Source: an uncultured Bacteroidales bacterium (lineage in GTDB: Bacteria; Bacteroidota; Bacteroidia; Bacteroidales; Bacteroidaceae). Taken from it: a DNA stretch of 64,000 nucleotides. Made by a program: the position numbers and the translations under genes. The stretch lies in the NCBI GenBank assembly GCA_945833885.1, contig CAMAFY010000001.1, forward strand, positions 124,001 to 188,000, read 5' to 3'. Under the pieces are notes generated by a model. That model saw only the letters and a list, made by a program, of their open reading frames with translations. It was not told the origin of the DNA and did no database searches. Shown here in pieces: positions 17,806-26,453 of this stretch (positions within the stretch are counted from its first letter, which is position 1; each line of letters starts with the position of its first letter).

Positions 17806-18149
17806 TAATCCGGAAAATATTTATATTATTACGCTACTTTTCTTTTTTAAGGTGGGTTCTACAAATATGATTTGTTGGATTTCGAGTCTTTTTTTCGTGA
17901 TGAAAATTCTCTGTTTATGGAGGAGTATGCCGGGCTATAGGTAAATGAACAGCCTAAAAGATTCTATATTAGATATGTGTTTGAAGAATCTTTTATGCTT
18001 CAAAATGTGTATCTTTTATGTTTCAAACCATGTAGCCCACCATCCTTCCGCTCAGCATAAGAACCAGTTTCCTCCGCACTCGCTTTGCCGAATGGAGTCG
18101 TTTCATCACAAAACTATGGGAACTGTTTACGCTCGCGATCTGTAGAATC
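17806..18149. other. Intergenic stretch between the symporter stop and trxA promoter
   Basis: No gene is supported here. Two direct copies of ATCTTTTATG(C/T)TTCAAA start near 17979 and 18002, 23 bp apart, which may be a decayed version of the short-period arrays seen elsewhere. No hairpin terminator for the symporter gene was found. Confidence 0.4.
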
Positions 18150-20765
18150 CTACTTTAATGTCTTCCATGTGAGTCCATCCTGCGGTTTCCTGTTGGTGAA
18201 AACGAAGGAGAAGAGGTATCCGACCGCGGTACTCACGCACATGCCGATGGCTCCATAAAGGAGGAACGTCGCCGGTGTGAAGTATTTTACCGCGAATACT
18301 GCGGCAACACCGCTGAGGAATCCCACCATGGCAGCCCTTCCGTCGATGCGGGGGAAGAAGATTCCCATGAGGAAAAGTCCGCCAAGTCCGCTGGAAAGCA
18401 GGCCAAGAATCTCCTGGAAGAAGTCCAAAAGCGAGAGGATGTTCCATGTTGCCATAAGGATAGCGATGCCCATTCCGAGCAGACCGCTGACAATGCAGGT
18501 GGTTCGTGCGCAACGTAGGATGGCGTGTTGAGAGGCTTGTGGGCGGAAACGCTGGTAGAAGTCGACGCTGAACGCCGTGGCCACGGAGTTGATGTTGCTG
18601 GAAATCGTACTCATTGTGGCGGCGAATATGGCGGCAATCAGCAATCCTGCAAGGGCTTGCGGCAGTTGGCTCATCATGAAGAACGGGAAGATGATGTCGT
18701 TCTTCGCCATCGTTATGTCCATGGCTGCGGGATGCGTCTTGAAGAATGTGTAAAGTCCGGCTCCGATAGCGAAGAATGCGATGCTGACAACAACGCTCAT
18801 CACACCGTTAAGCATGATGGAACGGCGTGCCTCTCCCTCGTCTTTCGTTGTAAGATAGCGCTGGATGACGGTCTGGTCGGACGTATAACTGATGAGGTTG
18901 TTCGCCATTCCACCGATGATGATGACCCAGAATGTCGCGCTCTTGTAGGACAGACTCCAATCGAAAAGGCGCATCTTTCCATCGGATAATGCCATGTCGA
19001 TGCAACCGGAAATGCCGCCTTCCGTACCTACGGCAAGCCATACGACCGCAAAGATGGCGCCGCCGACGAGGATGAAACCTTGGATGACGTCGCCCCAGAC
19101 TACGGCCTCGACGCCTCCCATGGTGCAGTAAAGAATGGTGATGATCGCCATGAGGACAATGCAGATGTAGATGTCAATGCCCGTCACCGCGGTAAGTGCC
19201 AACGAGGGAAGGTAAAGGACGAGTGCCATTCGTGCGACCATGAAGATGATGAACAGGGCACTTGCCATCAGCCGTGTGGCGGCATTGAAGCGTTGTTCCA
19301 GATATTCGTACGCCGTAGTGACGTTGAGACGGCGGAAGAAGGGGAGATAATAGCGGATGACAGGGAAGGAAACGAGCAGGATGGTCACGAGCATGGGATA
19401 GTAAGTCCAGTCCGTGGCAAAGGCTTTTGCGGGATACGCCATGTAGGTGATGGCGCTGAGCATGGTGGCATAGATGGATATTCCTGCCGCCCACCATGGT
19501 ATTCGTCCGCCGCCTTTGAAGAAGTCGTCGGCACCGCTTTCGCGTTTCATGAAGTAATATCCCAGGGCTGTCATGCCCAGAAGGTAGAGGCTGATGACGA
19601 GCCATCCCGCCCAACCGAAGTGACGTGTGGCGGAAATCTCCACGCGACTGACGCTGTTGCTGCGGATTCCCGGCATGGTTTCGCCTCCGATGATTGTCCA
19701 TCCGCCGTTGTTCGCCACAACTGCTGCCCCCGCACGTGCCATGTTCTCGGCGTCGCCAGCCGTACTCCACGCTCCGGTGATGGTGTTATAGACCAGGATA
19801 TGACGGTTGAAGCGGTACCAATCTGGCGTATGTCGCAGATAATCATCGCCATATTCGCCGCGGACGGCTTTGGTGAACACCTCGCGGTTTGTGCCACCGA
19901 ATATGAGGATATGCTGCGAACCCGATGCTACGGCTGTGGCACCAACGATGGCCGCAGGCTCGTCTTTCGACGGTCCCTCCGCGATGTTCCAGGTACCGTT
20001 TGCAGGGGAATAGCGCAGGACGCTTTGGGCAACCACCTCTCCGGTGGCGTCGGTTGCTGACGGAACACGATAACCTCCGAAGACATAGAGGCATGGTCCT
20101 GCGTTGTTGTTCTGGATAACGGCTGCGGGTTGTATGCGTACTCCGTCGGGCATTGGCGGAAGTTCTTCCCAGACACCGGCTTTTGGCCACGCCATACGCC
20201 ATACTTTGTCTACCGCCTCGCCGTTGCTCGTTCCACCAACAACGTAGATGTAGCCGCCAACCTTGTCGTATGCGGCGGAAAGGTTGTCAAGTGGAAGCGG
20301 AAGTGGTGTGCTTTCCGTCACTTTCACGGCATCTTTCCCTGATGGCGTAAGAAGATATACCCCGTTTAGCGAATGTTCACCGTTGTTTCCTCCGATGCAG
20401 AGCATGCCTTCATCTGTGGAAAGGGTGGCGCCATAGGCGGTTGGCTGGGGCAAATGGCCGACGGCGGCCCAATTTTCATTGTCGCGAAGCATAAAAATGC
20501 TGTCGTACATCACCTTTTTTCCGCCATCGGCAGCAGGGAGAAGTGGGAAGTTGCAGCCACCGGCCACGCAGATTTCACCACCGAGCATGGCGGCGAAGGG
20601 GGCGGAAACACCCTGTTCGCAACCAACGGAAAGCGGAGGAAGACTGCTGATATTGACGGTGTTGTAATGTGGCTTTTCCGCATCTGACGCCGTGTTTTGG
20701 GCATGGCAGAGCGTCATGGCAGGGAACAATACGCCCAGAAGTAGGAGGAGAAGTGTGCGTTTCAT
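18150..20765 (-). CDS. Fusion of kelch-type mutarotase (sialic acid epimerase-like) and sodium:solute symporter
   Basis: An 871-residue protein counted from the signal-like MKRTLLLLLLGVLFPAMTLC at 20765; residues encoded upstream of that do not look genuine. Residues about 25-378 form a kelch beta-propeller (ICVAGGCNFP, YIYVVGGTSNG, LYVFGGYRV, ILIFGGTNRE, WTIIGGE), as in cyclically permuted mutarotases and N-acetylneuraminate epimerases. From about 383 a sodium:solute symporter begins (WLVISLYLLGMTALGYYFMK, DDFFKGGGRIPWWAAG, SISTNI-type helices) and runs to the end with many membrane helices. The periplasmic propeller would convert the sugar anomer and the symporter import it, probably sialic acid. 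Nearby fucosidase and sugar kinase genes support host-glycan use. The substrate is inferred. Confidence 0.88.
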   Translation of the reverse strand: MKRTLLLLLLGVLFPAMTLCHAQNTASDAEKPHYNTVNISSLPPLSVGCEQGVSAPFAAMLGGEICVAGGCNFPLLPAADGGKKVMYDSIFMLRDNENWAAVGHLPQPTAYGATLSTDEGMLCIGGNNGEHSLNGVYLLTPSGKDAVKVTESTPLPLPLDNLSAAYDKVGGYIYVVGGTSNGEAVDKVWRMAWPKAGVWEELPPMPDGVRIQPAAVIQNNNAGPCLYVFGGYRVPSATDATGEVVAQSVLRYSPANGTWNIAEGPSKDEPAAIVGATAVASGSQHILIFGGTNREVFTKAVRGEYGDDYLRHTPDWYRFNRHILVYNTITGAWSTAGDAENMARAGAAVVANNGGWTIIGGETMPGIRSNSVSRVEISATRHFGWAGWLVISLYLLGMTALGYYFMKRESGADDFFKGGGRIPWWAAGISIYATMLSAITYMAYPAKAFATDWTYYPMLVTILLVSFPVIRYYLPFFRRLNVTTAYEYLEQRFNAATRLMASALFIIFMVARMALVLYLPSLALTAVTGIDIYICIVLMAIITILYCTMGGVEAVVWGDVIQGFILVGGAIFAVVWLAVGTEGGISGCIDMALSDGKMRLFDWSLSYKSATFWVIIIGGMANNLISYTSDQTVIQRYLTTKDEGEARRSIMLNGVMSVVVSIAFFAIGAGLYTFFKTHPAAMDITMAKNDIIFPFFMMSQLPQALAGLLIAAIFAATMSTISSNINSVATAFSVDFYQRFRPQASQHAILRCARTTCIVSGLLGMGIAILMATWNILSLLDFFQEILGLLSSGLGGLFLMGIFFPRIDGRAAMVGFLSGVAAVFAVKYFTPATFLLYGAIGMCVSTAVGYLFSFVFTNRKPQDGLTWKTLK

Positions 20766-20825
20766 CAGAAGATTTAAGGTATTGTGAAGATTTTTTTGAC
20801 AATATCGTCGGATAAAAATATGCTG

Positions 20826-20833
20826 CAAATTTA
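20826..20833 (-). promoter_or_regulatory. -7 box candidate for the kelch-symporter gene
   Basis: TAAATTTG on the minus strand fits TAnnTTTG and lies 61 nt upstream of the start at 20765. No clear -33 TTTG is seen in the A/T-rich upstream sequence. Confidence 0.45.
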
Positions 20834-21109
20834 ATAAAATATATCTTAATGTTCCATCTTCTTTTCCGCTTTTTCGATATTTTAGGCGGTTTTTCCACCG
20901 CTTCGAATGCAATTTTGCAGATTTTAAAAATGATGTCGGTGCGTTTCCTGAATTTTCATGCCGCCCTTCCATTGTCCGTTCCTGTGAGCACGTTGCATCG
21001 GATAGCGTTTTTCATGGCCTGTCTTGCCGTCGTTTCTCCGTCGGTATTTTGCCGTTTCTGTCCAAGGGCTATTTCCTTGGATTTCGCGTTTTCTGAAAAT
21101 GCTATGAAA

Positions 21110-21219
21110 AAGTACGGCACTTTGATGGGAAAACATCGGAACTTTGATGCTTGAACTTCCGCACTTTCTACAGTAAACATCCGCACTTTTTTCCGAAATC
21201 CTCCGCACTGTTTCTGGTG
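21110..21219. repeat. 22-bp degenerate tandem array, 5 units (family A)
   Basis: Units start at 21110, 21132, 21154, 21176 and 21198. Cores are AAGTACGGCACTTT, AACATCGGAACTTT, AACTTCCGCACTTT, AACATCCGCACTTT and ATCCTCCGCACTGT. The register is exact, with no indels. It lies about 280 nt upstream of the kelch-symporter promoter and past the terminator at 21365. Confidence 0.88.
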
Positions 21220-21364
21220 CCTGTCTGCACACCGTTTCTTTTGGGCTGGCGGATTGTGCGGAATTCCCTGAATCTTGTCTTGCGGATGATATGCCGGTGA
21301 ATTGCGGTGCTTCCGGTTTTTGTGAGGACAACGCCAAGTGTTCAATGTCCGTTCATCAATAAAG

Positions 21365-21407
21365 CAAAAAAAAGTACGGCAAATTCCGTGCTGGAAAGTG
21401 CCGTACT
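21365..21407 (-). terminator. Intrinsic terminator of the 724-aa gene
   Basis: AGTACGGCA (21373-21381) and TGCCGTACT (21399-21407) form the stem, and the minus strand continues into an eight-base T-run (plus strand A-run at 21366-21373). It lies 33 nt beyond the stop of the secreted-protein gene. The stem sequence resembles the family A repeat core. Confidence 0.88.
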
Positions 21408-21440
21408 ATGGATTGACCTCGAATGAAGTCTTAAGGTCGG

Positions 21441-23615
21441 TTATCGGATGGTTTTGCCTTCGGAAGTGATGGTTATGCCTTTACCGGGCAGGGCAAGGCG
21501 GCGTCCGTGAAGATCGTAGTATGTGGTTGCCTCGGTGTTTTTGATCTGGACTTCATCGATGTTTACGATAAGATTCTCAATCTCGTAGAAGGTGAAGCGG
21601 CTACCATTGTCCGATGAGAAGGCGTCGCTGGCATTCCAAAGTGCAAGATATTGGTTGCGGCTGTTGAAGCAATTATGCTGCGTACCATGGAGACGAAAGG
21701 AGTATCCTGCGCCGTTTTCGTTGTAGTCGAAGCGGGTTGTCACGTCCTCTTTCGTGTTGATGTCGTAGAGTTTCGTGCGTGCGGAGGCCTCGCTTCCCGT
21801 GATGCCGAGAACGTAATTCGGGCCGGCGGCGACATTGAAGAACTGATATCCGTCCTCATCGTTGCCGCATACCACCCAAGCACCTTCCTCATCGGTGGGC
21901 TCAGTGCCGTTGTCCAACATCAGGTATCCCGAAGCATCGGTATATTTTGTGCTGACCCATCCTTGCTCAACCGCGCCGTTCTGGATGTGCCATGCGGTGG
22001 AACCTTCAGCCCACTTCCCGTCTACGGGCATCGGGCTGGCGCAGGGAAAGGTGGCTTCCTTGTCACCGGGCTCCGGTTCATCGGGATCGGGAACGAGCGA
22101 TTCCTCGACAAAGAGACCTTCGATGCTGACCTCCTCACCAATCATCATGTTGGCGGGAATGGTGAAACAATCGTTTTCGTCGAAGAGCGTGTAGGGATAT
22201 TCGGTAATGATGTACTGCGGATTGCCGTTTTTGTCGAACTGTTCGCCGGCGACATTGTAGCCGCACTTCACGCGGACACCGAGATGTCCGAATCCGGGAG
22301 CCGGTGACATCTTGATGGTAAACGCCTCGCCATAGGGAGCGGTGCGGTTGTCCAATGAGAGACCTTCGGCATCAAGCACCTCGCCGTTCAAAGCACCCTG
22401 GCTGACACGCAACTGATCGGCATGGACATCAAGCATCACATCGACGATACCACCGCCATTATTCAGGATGAGGTTGCCGGGTTGTGAGTTGCCGGCAGGG
22501 TCGGTGCTTGCCCAGTCTACCTTATAACGCATACGATAGAATCCGTATGCCATGTCGGCAGGCAGGGAGAATGCGGGTGAGGGATTGCCAATCTGGTTGC
22601 CGTTTGCAACGGTTTGTCCCAGACTGTTCGTGTTGGAGCCGGTTTCATCGGTGAACTGATAACTTACGATGTCCGAACCTTCGGCAGGTGTTCCGTCGGA
22701 ATTGATGTCGTAAGAGAACTTACCGTCGTTGCCAAAGTCGAGATAAGTGAAGGTGCTCATCCAAGCGCCGGTATATTTATAAGTGGGAGTCAGCGTGTCG
22801 CCGGCCTTAGCACTGAACACCGTTGATGCGGTAAGGTCGTAGTAGTTGCGGTCAAGTGTCAGGTTCTTGCTCTGAGTTGTGAAACTGCCACCTTCGAGTC
22901 CGACGGCAGACATGAAGCGGTCGGTACGGGCAAGTGTGCTTTCACGGTCGAAACTTACGGCATATTTCTCGGTGGTGAATCGGGGTTGCGAATCATCGTT
23001 GACGAGAATCTCGTCGACATAGCAGACAAAATCGCTGGCATCGTTGTGGGGAGAGCGCACGTCGGGCACGATGACGAGGGAATAGATGTCGATACCGTCC
23101 TTCTCGGGGTCGGCATAACTGAATCCGTTGAACGATACTACGGCATCCACCCATGCGTCAGCCTGCACGCTTTGTACGGTGACGGCGTTGAACTGTTCGC
23201 ATTCGCCGTCCTGCCAACTCCAGGCTTCTTCTGTGCGTTTTCCGAGTCCGATGACCATAACACGGCTTTCTACCGGCTTGTTGACCATAACATGGAGGTA
23301 GCGACGCTCCTTGGTCAGACGGAAAGGTTCTTTAAGATCAACGCGTACGCCGAAGCAGTTGCTGCCATAACGGCTGCGCTGTACGGCAAGCATGTTGGAG
23401 GTTTCATTGGGGGCTTTGCCGAGAACTTCGTCAACCTGGTTGAGATGGTTGGTGACAACTGCGGCGTTTCCGGTCAGCGCACCTGTGCGGAAGGGCGACT
23501 CCTCCCAGGAATCGTATACGCTGATGGCCTTGTAGTCGTCGGTATCAAAGGTGATGTTTTGCGCTGCCATGGGGAGTGCCATCGTCGTCAGCGCGAGGAG
23601 AATATGTTTTTTCAT
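21441..23615 (-). CDS. Large secreted protein with beta domains, unknown function (724 aa)
   Basis: The signal peptide MKKHILLALTTMALPMAAQ is followed by a jelly-roll-like domain (VDLKEPFRLTKERRYLHVMV, about residues 20-210) that recalls carbohydrate-binding modules. A middle region contains TYLDFGNDGKFSYDINSDGTP and MAYGFYRMRYKVDW, which resembles GEVED-type domains. A lectin-like C-terminal part (YLMLDNGTEPTDEEGAWVVC, FNSRNQYLALWNASDAF) and the tail TTYYDLHGRRLALPGKGIT close the protein. The tail matches that of the M6 peptidase, suggesting the same export or anchoring route. It ends just upstream of its terminator and begins 15 nt after the fucosidase stop, so the two are an operon and this protein probably helps bind or process fucosylated glycans. 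No catalytic motif recognised. Confidence 0.8.
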   Translation of the reverse strand: MKKHILLALTTMALPMAAQNITFDTDDYKAISVYDSWEESPFRTGALTGNAAVVTNHLNQVDEVLGKAPNETSNMLAVQRSRYGSNCFGVRVDLKEPFRLTKERRYLHVMVNKPVESRVMVIGLGKRTEEAWSWQDGECEQFNAVTVQSVQADAWVDAVVSFNGFSYADPEKDGIDIYSLVIVPDVRSPHNDASDFVCYVDEILVNDDSQPRFTTEKYAVSFDRESTLARTDRFMSAVGLEGGSFTTQSKNLTLDRNYYDLTASTVFSAKAGDTLTPTYKYTGAWMSTFTYLDFGNDGKFSYDINSDGTPAEGSDIVSYQFTDETGSNTNSLGQTVANGNQIGNPSPAFSLPADMAYGFYRMRYKVDWASTDPAGNSQPGNLILNNGGGIVDVMLDVHADQLRVSQGALNGEVLDAEGLSLDNRTAPYGEAFTIKMSPAPGFGHLGVRVKCGYNVAGEQFDKNGNPQYIITEYPYTLFDENDCFTIPANMMIGEEVSIEGLFVEESLVPDPDEPEPGDKEATFPCASPMPVDGKWAEGSTAWHIQNGAVEQGWVSTKYTDASGYLMLDNGTEPTDEEGAWVVCGNDEDGYQFFNVAAGPNYVLGITGSEASARTKLYDINTKEDVTTRFDYNENGAGYSFRLHGTQHNCFNSRNQYLALWNASDAFSSDNGSRFTFYEIENLIVNIDEVQIKNTEATTYYDLHGRRLALPGKGITITSEGKTIR

Positions 23616-23630
23616 AGGGCGTTGAAGGCG

Positions 23631-25145
23631 TTAGAATACACTAATGTTGGAAAGAGTGGGGCATGCGCGGGCGCTGTCGATTGTAATGCGCAGGGATTTT
23701 GCTTTGTATCCGCTGCCACTGTAACTGGAAGCCGTCTTGCCGTTAAGGGGAATGATGCGCTTGTAACCCACGGTGGTTGTCTGGATGTTCTTTGCAAGTT
23801 CCTTCCAGTTTTCTCCATCTTCGGTATATTCAACCTTGAAGTCCTGGATGCGTTGTCCGAGACGGACGTATTCCATCATCTGCAGATAGCGTACTGTTGT
23901 CGGCTCATCCCAGGTAAGAGTGATGGTGGCGGAGGTGGTGCCATCGTTGGTTGCCCAATAGGTTTCCTTGTCGCCATCGGTCATGTTTCCAACCTTGTAG
24001 TCGCGGTTGGCGCCGGAAGTGCGTACTTCGCTGGCGGTAATGGTGGCTGAGGGTGCGAGGTCAGTGCCCAAACGTGTGGTCATCATCTCGCCCAACTCCT
24101 CAAGTCGGCTGACGGTGGCTGCGGGAAGCGAGCCGGTCTTGTCGGGCGGGCAGTTCAGGATGAGGGTGGAATTGCGGCCGACGGTCTCAAGATACATCTG
24201 GAAAAGACGCTCGGCGGTGAGCACAGTTTCGCCTGCGTGCCAGAACCATCCGGCACTTGTGGCCTTGGCGTCGCTCTCTCCGGGCAGCCATTGCCAACCG
24301 TTTTCCTCGCCGGTCTGGCGGATGGCGTTGCTTTCTGTTGTAGGATTGAAGGTCGCCCAGTTTGTTTCGCCGGCATAACCCTGCTCATTTCCAATCCATC
24401 GGGCCTCGCCTCCGACACCCCACATCACGCAATTCTTGCAGATACGGTGGACTCTGTCGCGGAGATTGGGGACATCGTAGTAGTAACTGGCGTCGATACT
24501 GATGGTGGTGTTCTGGCCTCCATAGTATCCGTCGCCGCCATTGGCGCCGTCGAACCACATTTCGAACTGGTCATCACCGTACAATGCCAACTCTTCGCAC
24601 TGCTTGAGGAAGACGTCGGTAACGTAGTTGTCCTTGCCATAGTAGGCACTGTTGCGGTCCCAGGGCGACACATAGAAACCGTATTTCATGTCGAGTTTCC
24701 GTGCGGCGTCGGCAAAAAGTTCAGGGATGTTCGCCTGTGGGCCGTAGCCGGAGGAGCGGGTCATGTTGTGATCTGTCGTGGCTGTTGGCCAAAGACAGAA
24801 ACCATCGTGGTGCTTCACCACGGCGATTCCGCCCTTCATTCCCGCTTTCTTGCAGGCTGTGAGCCATTGTTTGGGGTTAGGCATCTGTGTCGGGGCGTAT
24901 ATACTTTCGCTTTCATCACCCTTTCCCCATTCCTTGTTGGTGAAAGTGTTCATGCCATAGTGGAAGAAAGCGTAGAATTCCGTTTCATTCCACAACAGTT
25001 GTCTCTCACTTGGCACGGGATGCACGGCCAAAGGTTGGTTGTCGGCATCGGTCAGAGTCTGCTCTACCAACTGAAACTCGCCCTGGGCGTACAGTTGTGC
25101 GCAACAAATGACTGAAATTCCGAGGAGGAAAACTACTTTTTTCAT
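23631..25145 (-). CDS. Secreted alpha-L-fucosidase (GH29) with C-terminal F5/8-type domain
   Basis: A 504-residue GH29 enzyme. The signal peptide MKKVVFLLGISVICCAQLYA directs export. The catalytic barrel has FYAFFHYGMNTFTNKEWG, the family HHDGFCLWPT segment and GDDQFEMWFDGANGG, whose Asp (near residue 200) is the expected nucleophile. STLILNCPPDKTGSLP ends the barrel. The remaining C-terminal part (ATNDGTTSATITLTWDEPTT to the end) is an F5/8 type C or CBM32-like sandwich that could bind galactose-type sugars. It would release fucose from host or plant glycans in the periplasm or at the cell surface. It is the first gene of a two-gene unit with the 724-aa protein. Confidence 0.93.
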   Translation of the reverse strand: MKKVVFLLGISVICCAQLYAQGEFQLVEQTLTDADNQPLAVHPVPSERQLLWNETEFYAFFHYGMNTFTNKEWGKGDESESIYAPTQMPNPKQWLTACKKAGMKGGIAVVKHHDGFCLWPTATTDHNMTRSSGYGPQANIPELFADAARKLDMKYGFYVSPWDRNSAYYGKDNYVTDVFLKQCEELALYGDDQFEMWFDGANGGDGYYGGQNTTISIDASYYYDVPNLRDRVHRICKNCVMWGVGGEARWIGNEQGYAGETNWATFNPTTESNAIRQTGEENGWQWLPGESDAKATSAGWFWHAGETVLTAERLFQMYLETVGRNSTLILNCPPDKTGSLPAATVSRLEELGEMMTTRLGTDLAPSATITASEVRTSGANRDYKVGNMTDGDKETYWATNDGTTSATITLTWDEPTTVRYLQMMEYVRLGQRIQDFKVEYTEDGENWKELAKNIQTTTVGYKRIIPLNGKTASSYSGSGYKAKSLRITIDSARACPTLSNISVF

Positions 25146-25162
25146 AGATTTTTATTTAGATA

Positions 25163-25783
25163 TTAAGTGTGTATCCGATCTTTATTCTGGTTAACAAAGT
25201 CTGTCCACGACGTGGATTTCCGCCTTTCCACCCTTGAAGGTTTGAGCAAAGCGTTGATGCCACCGCGAACTCCCACCTTTGATGTGTGTAGGTAATGGCA
25301 GTAGGCTGCCGCAAGAGCATCGGTGGCGTCGAGGAAGGGCAGCATGTCGGCATCGGCAATCTTCAGAGTTCTCTGCATGATGGACGCCACTTGCTCTTTG
25401 GAAGCCGCACCACGTCCGGTGATGGACTGCTTGATTTCAGAGGGGGAATACTCGCGGATGGGAATCTGCCGGCAGATGGCTGCACTGATAACCACGCCTT
25501 GGGCACGTCCGATCTTCAGGGTCGTCTGAATGTTTTTGCCGAGAAACGGGGCTTCAATGGCAAGTTCGTCAGGCTTATAGGTGTCAATTATGCCGGTGAT
25601 ACGTTCGAATATTCGGCCTAATTTAAGGTAGATGTCGCCCACTTTCCGCAGGTCGATGACTCCCATGGCGAGCATTTTCAAAGCCTTTCCTTCGTCCTCA
25701 ATAAGTCCGTAACCAAGGATGTTCGTTCCTGGGTCTATACCAAGGATAATGCGACTGTTGTTCTCTTTTTTTGGGGGTTCCAT
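25163..25783 (-). CDS. ruvC: Holliday junction resolvase RuvC
   Basis: A 206-residue resolvase starting MEPPKKENNSRIILGIDPGT. Catalytic acidic residues lie in GIDPGT (first Asp), DELAIEAPF (Glu) and ATDALAAAYCH (Asp). NIQTTLKIGRAQG and EYSPSEIKQSITGRGAASKEQV are conserved RuvC segments. It cuts Holliday junctions together with RuvAB during recombinational repair. The family usually ends near residue 180, so a short extra tail (RKSTSWTDFVNQNKDRIHT) is present. The frame is open six codons further upstream, but no other good start exists. The -7-like box ends only five bases before the ATG, raising the possibility of a leaderless mRNA. Confidence 0.95.
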   Translation of the reverse strand: MEPPKKENNSRIILGIDPGTNILGYGLIEDEGKALKMLAMGVIDLRKVGDIYLKLGRIFERITGIIDTYKPDELAIEAPFLGKNIQTTLKIGRAQGVVISAAICRQIPIREYSPSEIKQSITGRGAASKEQVASIMQRTLKIADADMLPFLDATDALAAAYCHYLHTSKVGVRGGINALLKPSRVERRKSTSWTDFVNQNKDRIHT

Positions 25784-25787
25784 ACGG

Positions 25788-25795
25788 CAAAAATA
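25788..25795 (-). promoter_or_regulatory. -7 box candidate directly before ruvC
   Basis: TATTTTTG on the minus strand fits TAnnTTTG. It ends five bases before the ruvC ATG (25783), so transcription would begin at or next to the start codon. Confidence 0.4.
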
Positions 25796-25859
25796 GTACA
25801 TTTGCCGATAAGGATGAAAAAAAACGCGTGTTTTTCGGTCAAATCAAAGAAAAACGCCG

Positions 25860-25867
25860 TATATTTG
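25860..25867 (+). promoter_or_regulatory. -7 box of the DUF1573 gene
   Basis: TATATTTG matches TAnnTTTG and lies 30 nt before the ATG at 25897. A T-rich stretch at about 25828-25834 is a loose -33 match. Confidence 0.55.
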
Positions 25868-25896
25868 CTAACAAATTACATAAAATCAGCACAAAG

Positions 25897-26274
25897 ATGA
25901 AAAAAATACTTATGTTGTCTATCTGCCTGTTCGCAGGTTTTTCAACGTCAGCCCTTGCCCAGGCAGTGATAAAGTTCGAAAAGACAAGCCATGATTATGG
26001 CGAATTCAAGCAGGAAGAGGTTCAGACCTGTGTATTCAAGTTCAAGAATACGGGTGACCAGCCTCTTGTAATCCATCAGGCATTCGCATCATGCGGGTGT
26101 ACCGTTCCTTCGTATTCCCGCGAACCAATCGCCCCGGGAAAATCGGGAGAAATCAAGGTGGAGTACAACGGAAAGAACAAGGTTCCGGGACATTTTAAGA
26201 AAAGTGTCAGCGTACGCTCCAATGCTTCGAACGCTCTCGTGCGCCTTTACATTGAGGGTGAAATGACCAAATAA
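25897..26274 (+). CDS. Exported DUF1573 protein, 125 aa
   Basis: A signal peptide (MKKILMLSICLFAGFSTSAL, cut near AQA) is followed by one DUF1573 domain: DYGEFKQEEVQTCVFKFKNT, the conserved ASCGCTVPSYSREPIAPGKS and the closing FKKSVSVRSNAS. The fold is an immunoglobulin-like ASH/PapD type sandwich. These proteins are abundant in Bacteroidetes and of unknown role, probably periplasmic binding modules. I start at 25897 because the upstream in-frame residues are Lys/Arg-rich and not signal-like. It is divergent from ruvC and followed, after 180 nt, by the guanylyltransferase gene. Confidence 0.88.
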   Translation: MKKILMLSICLFAGFSTSALAQAVIKFEKTSHDYGEFKQEEVQTCVFKFKNTGDQPLVIHQAFASCGCTVPSYSREPIAPGKSGEIKVEYNGKNKVPGHFKKSVSVRSNASNALVRLYIEGEMTK

Positions 26275-26453
26275 GTATAAAGTTGCAACAGGAAGGGAAA
26301 ACGGTTCCCTTCCTTTTCCGCTTTATACACCGTTTTTCCGCTTTGTACATACATTGTTTATATGAATGTAGTACAACTCATTCAACAGTATACTCCCTTT
26401 TTTTCATACTCTGGTTTCAGAGCATTCATTCTTTTTCACCCTTTTTTGTTCCA

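Noticed and set aside
19080-20060. A 326-codon plus-strand frame inside the kelch-symporter gene
   Set aside because: It is antisense to a gene with clear kelch and symporter motifs, and it is rich in Asp/His/Cys without any known pattern.
22986-24050. A 354-codon open frame on the plus strand across the fucosidase and 724-aa genes
   Set aside because: It lies wholly opposite two well-supported genes, has no recognisable domain and shows the composition of an antisense shadow.
26310-26400. Short repeat TTCCGCTTT(A/G)TAC before the guanylyltransferase gene
   Set aside because: Only two copies, 20 bp apart, could be aligned; too little to call a further array.
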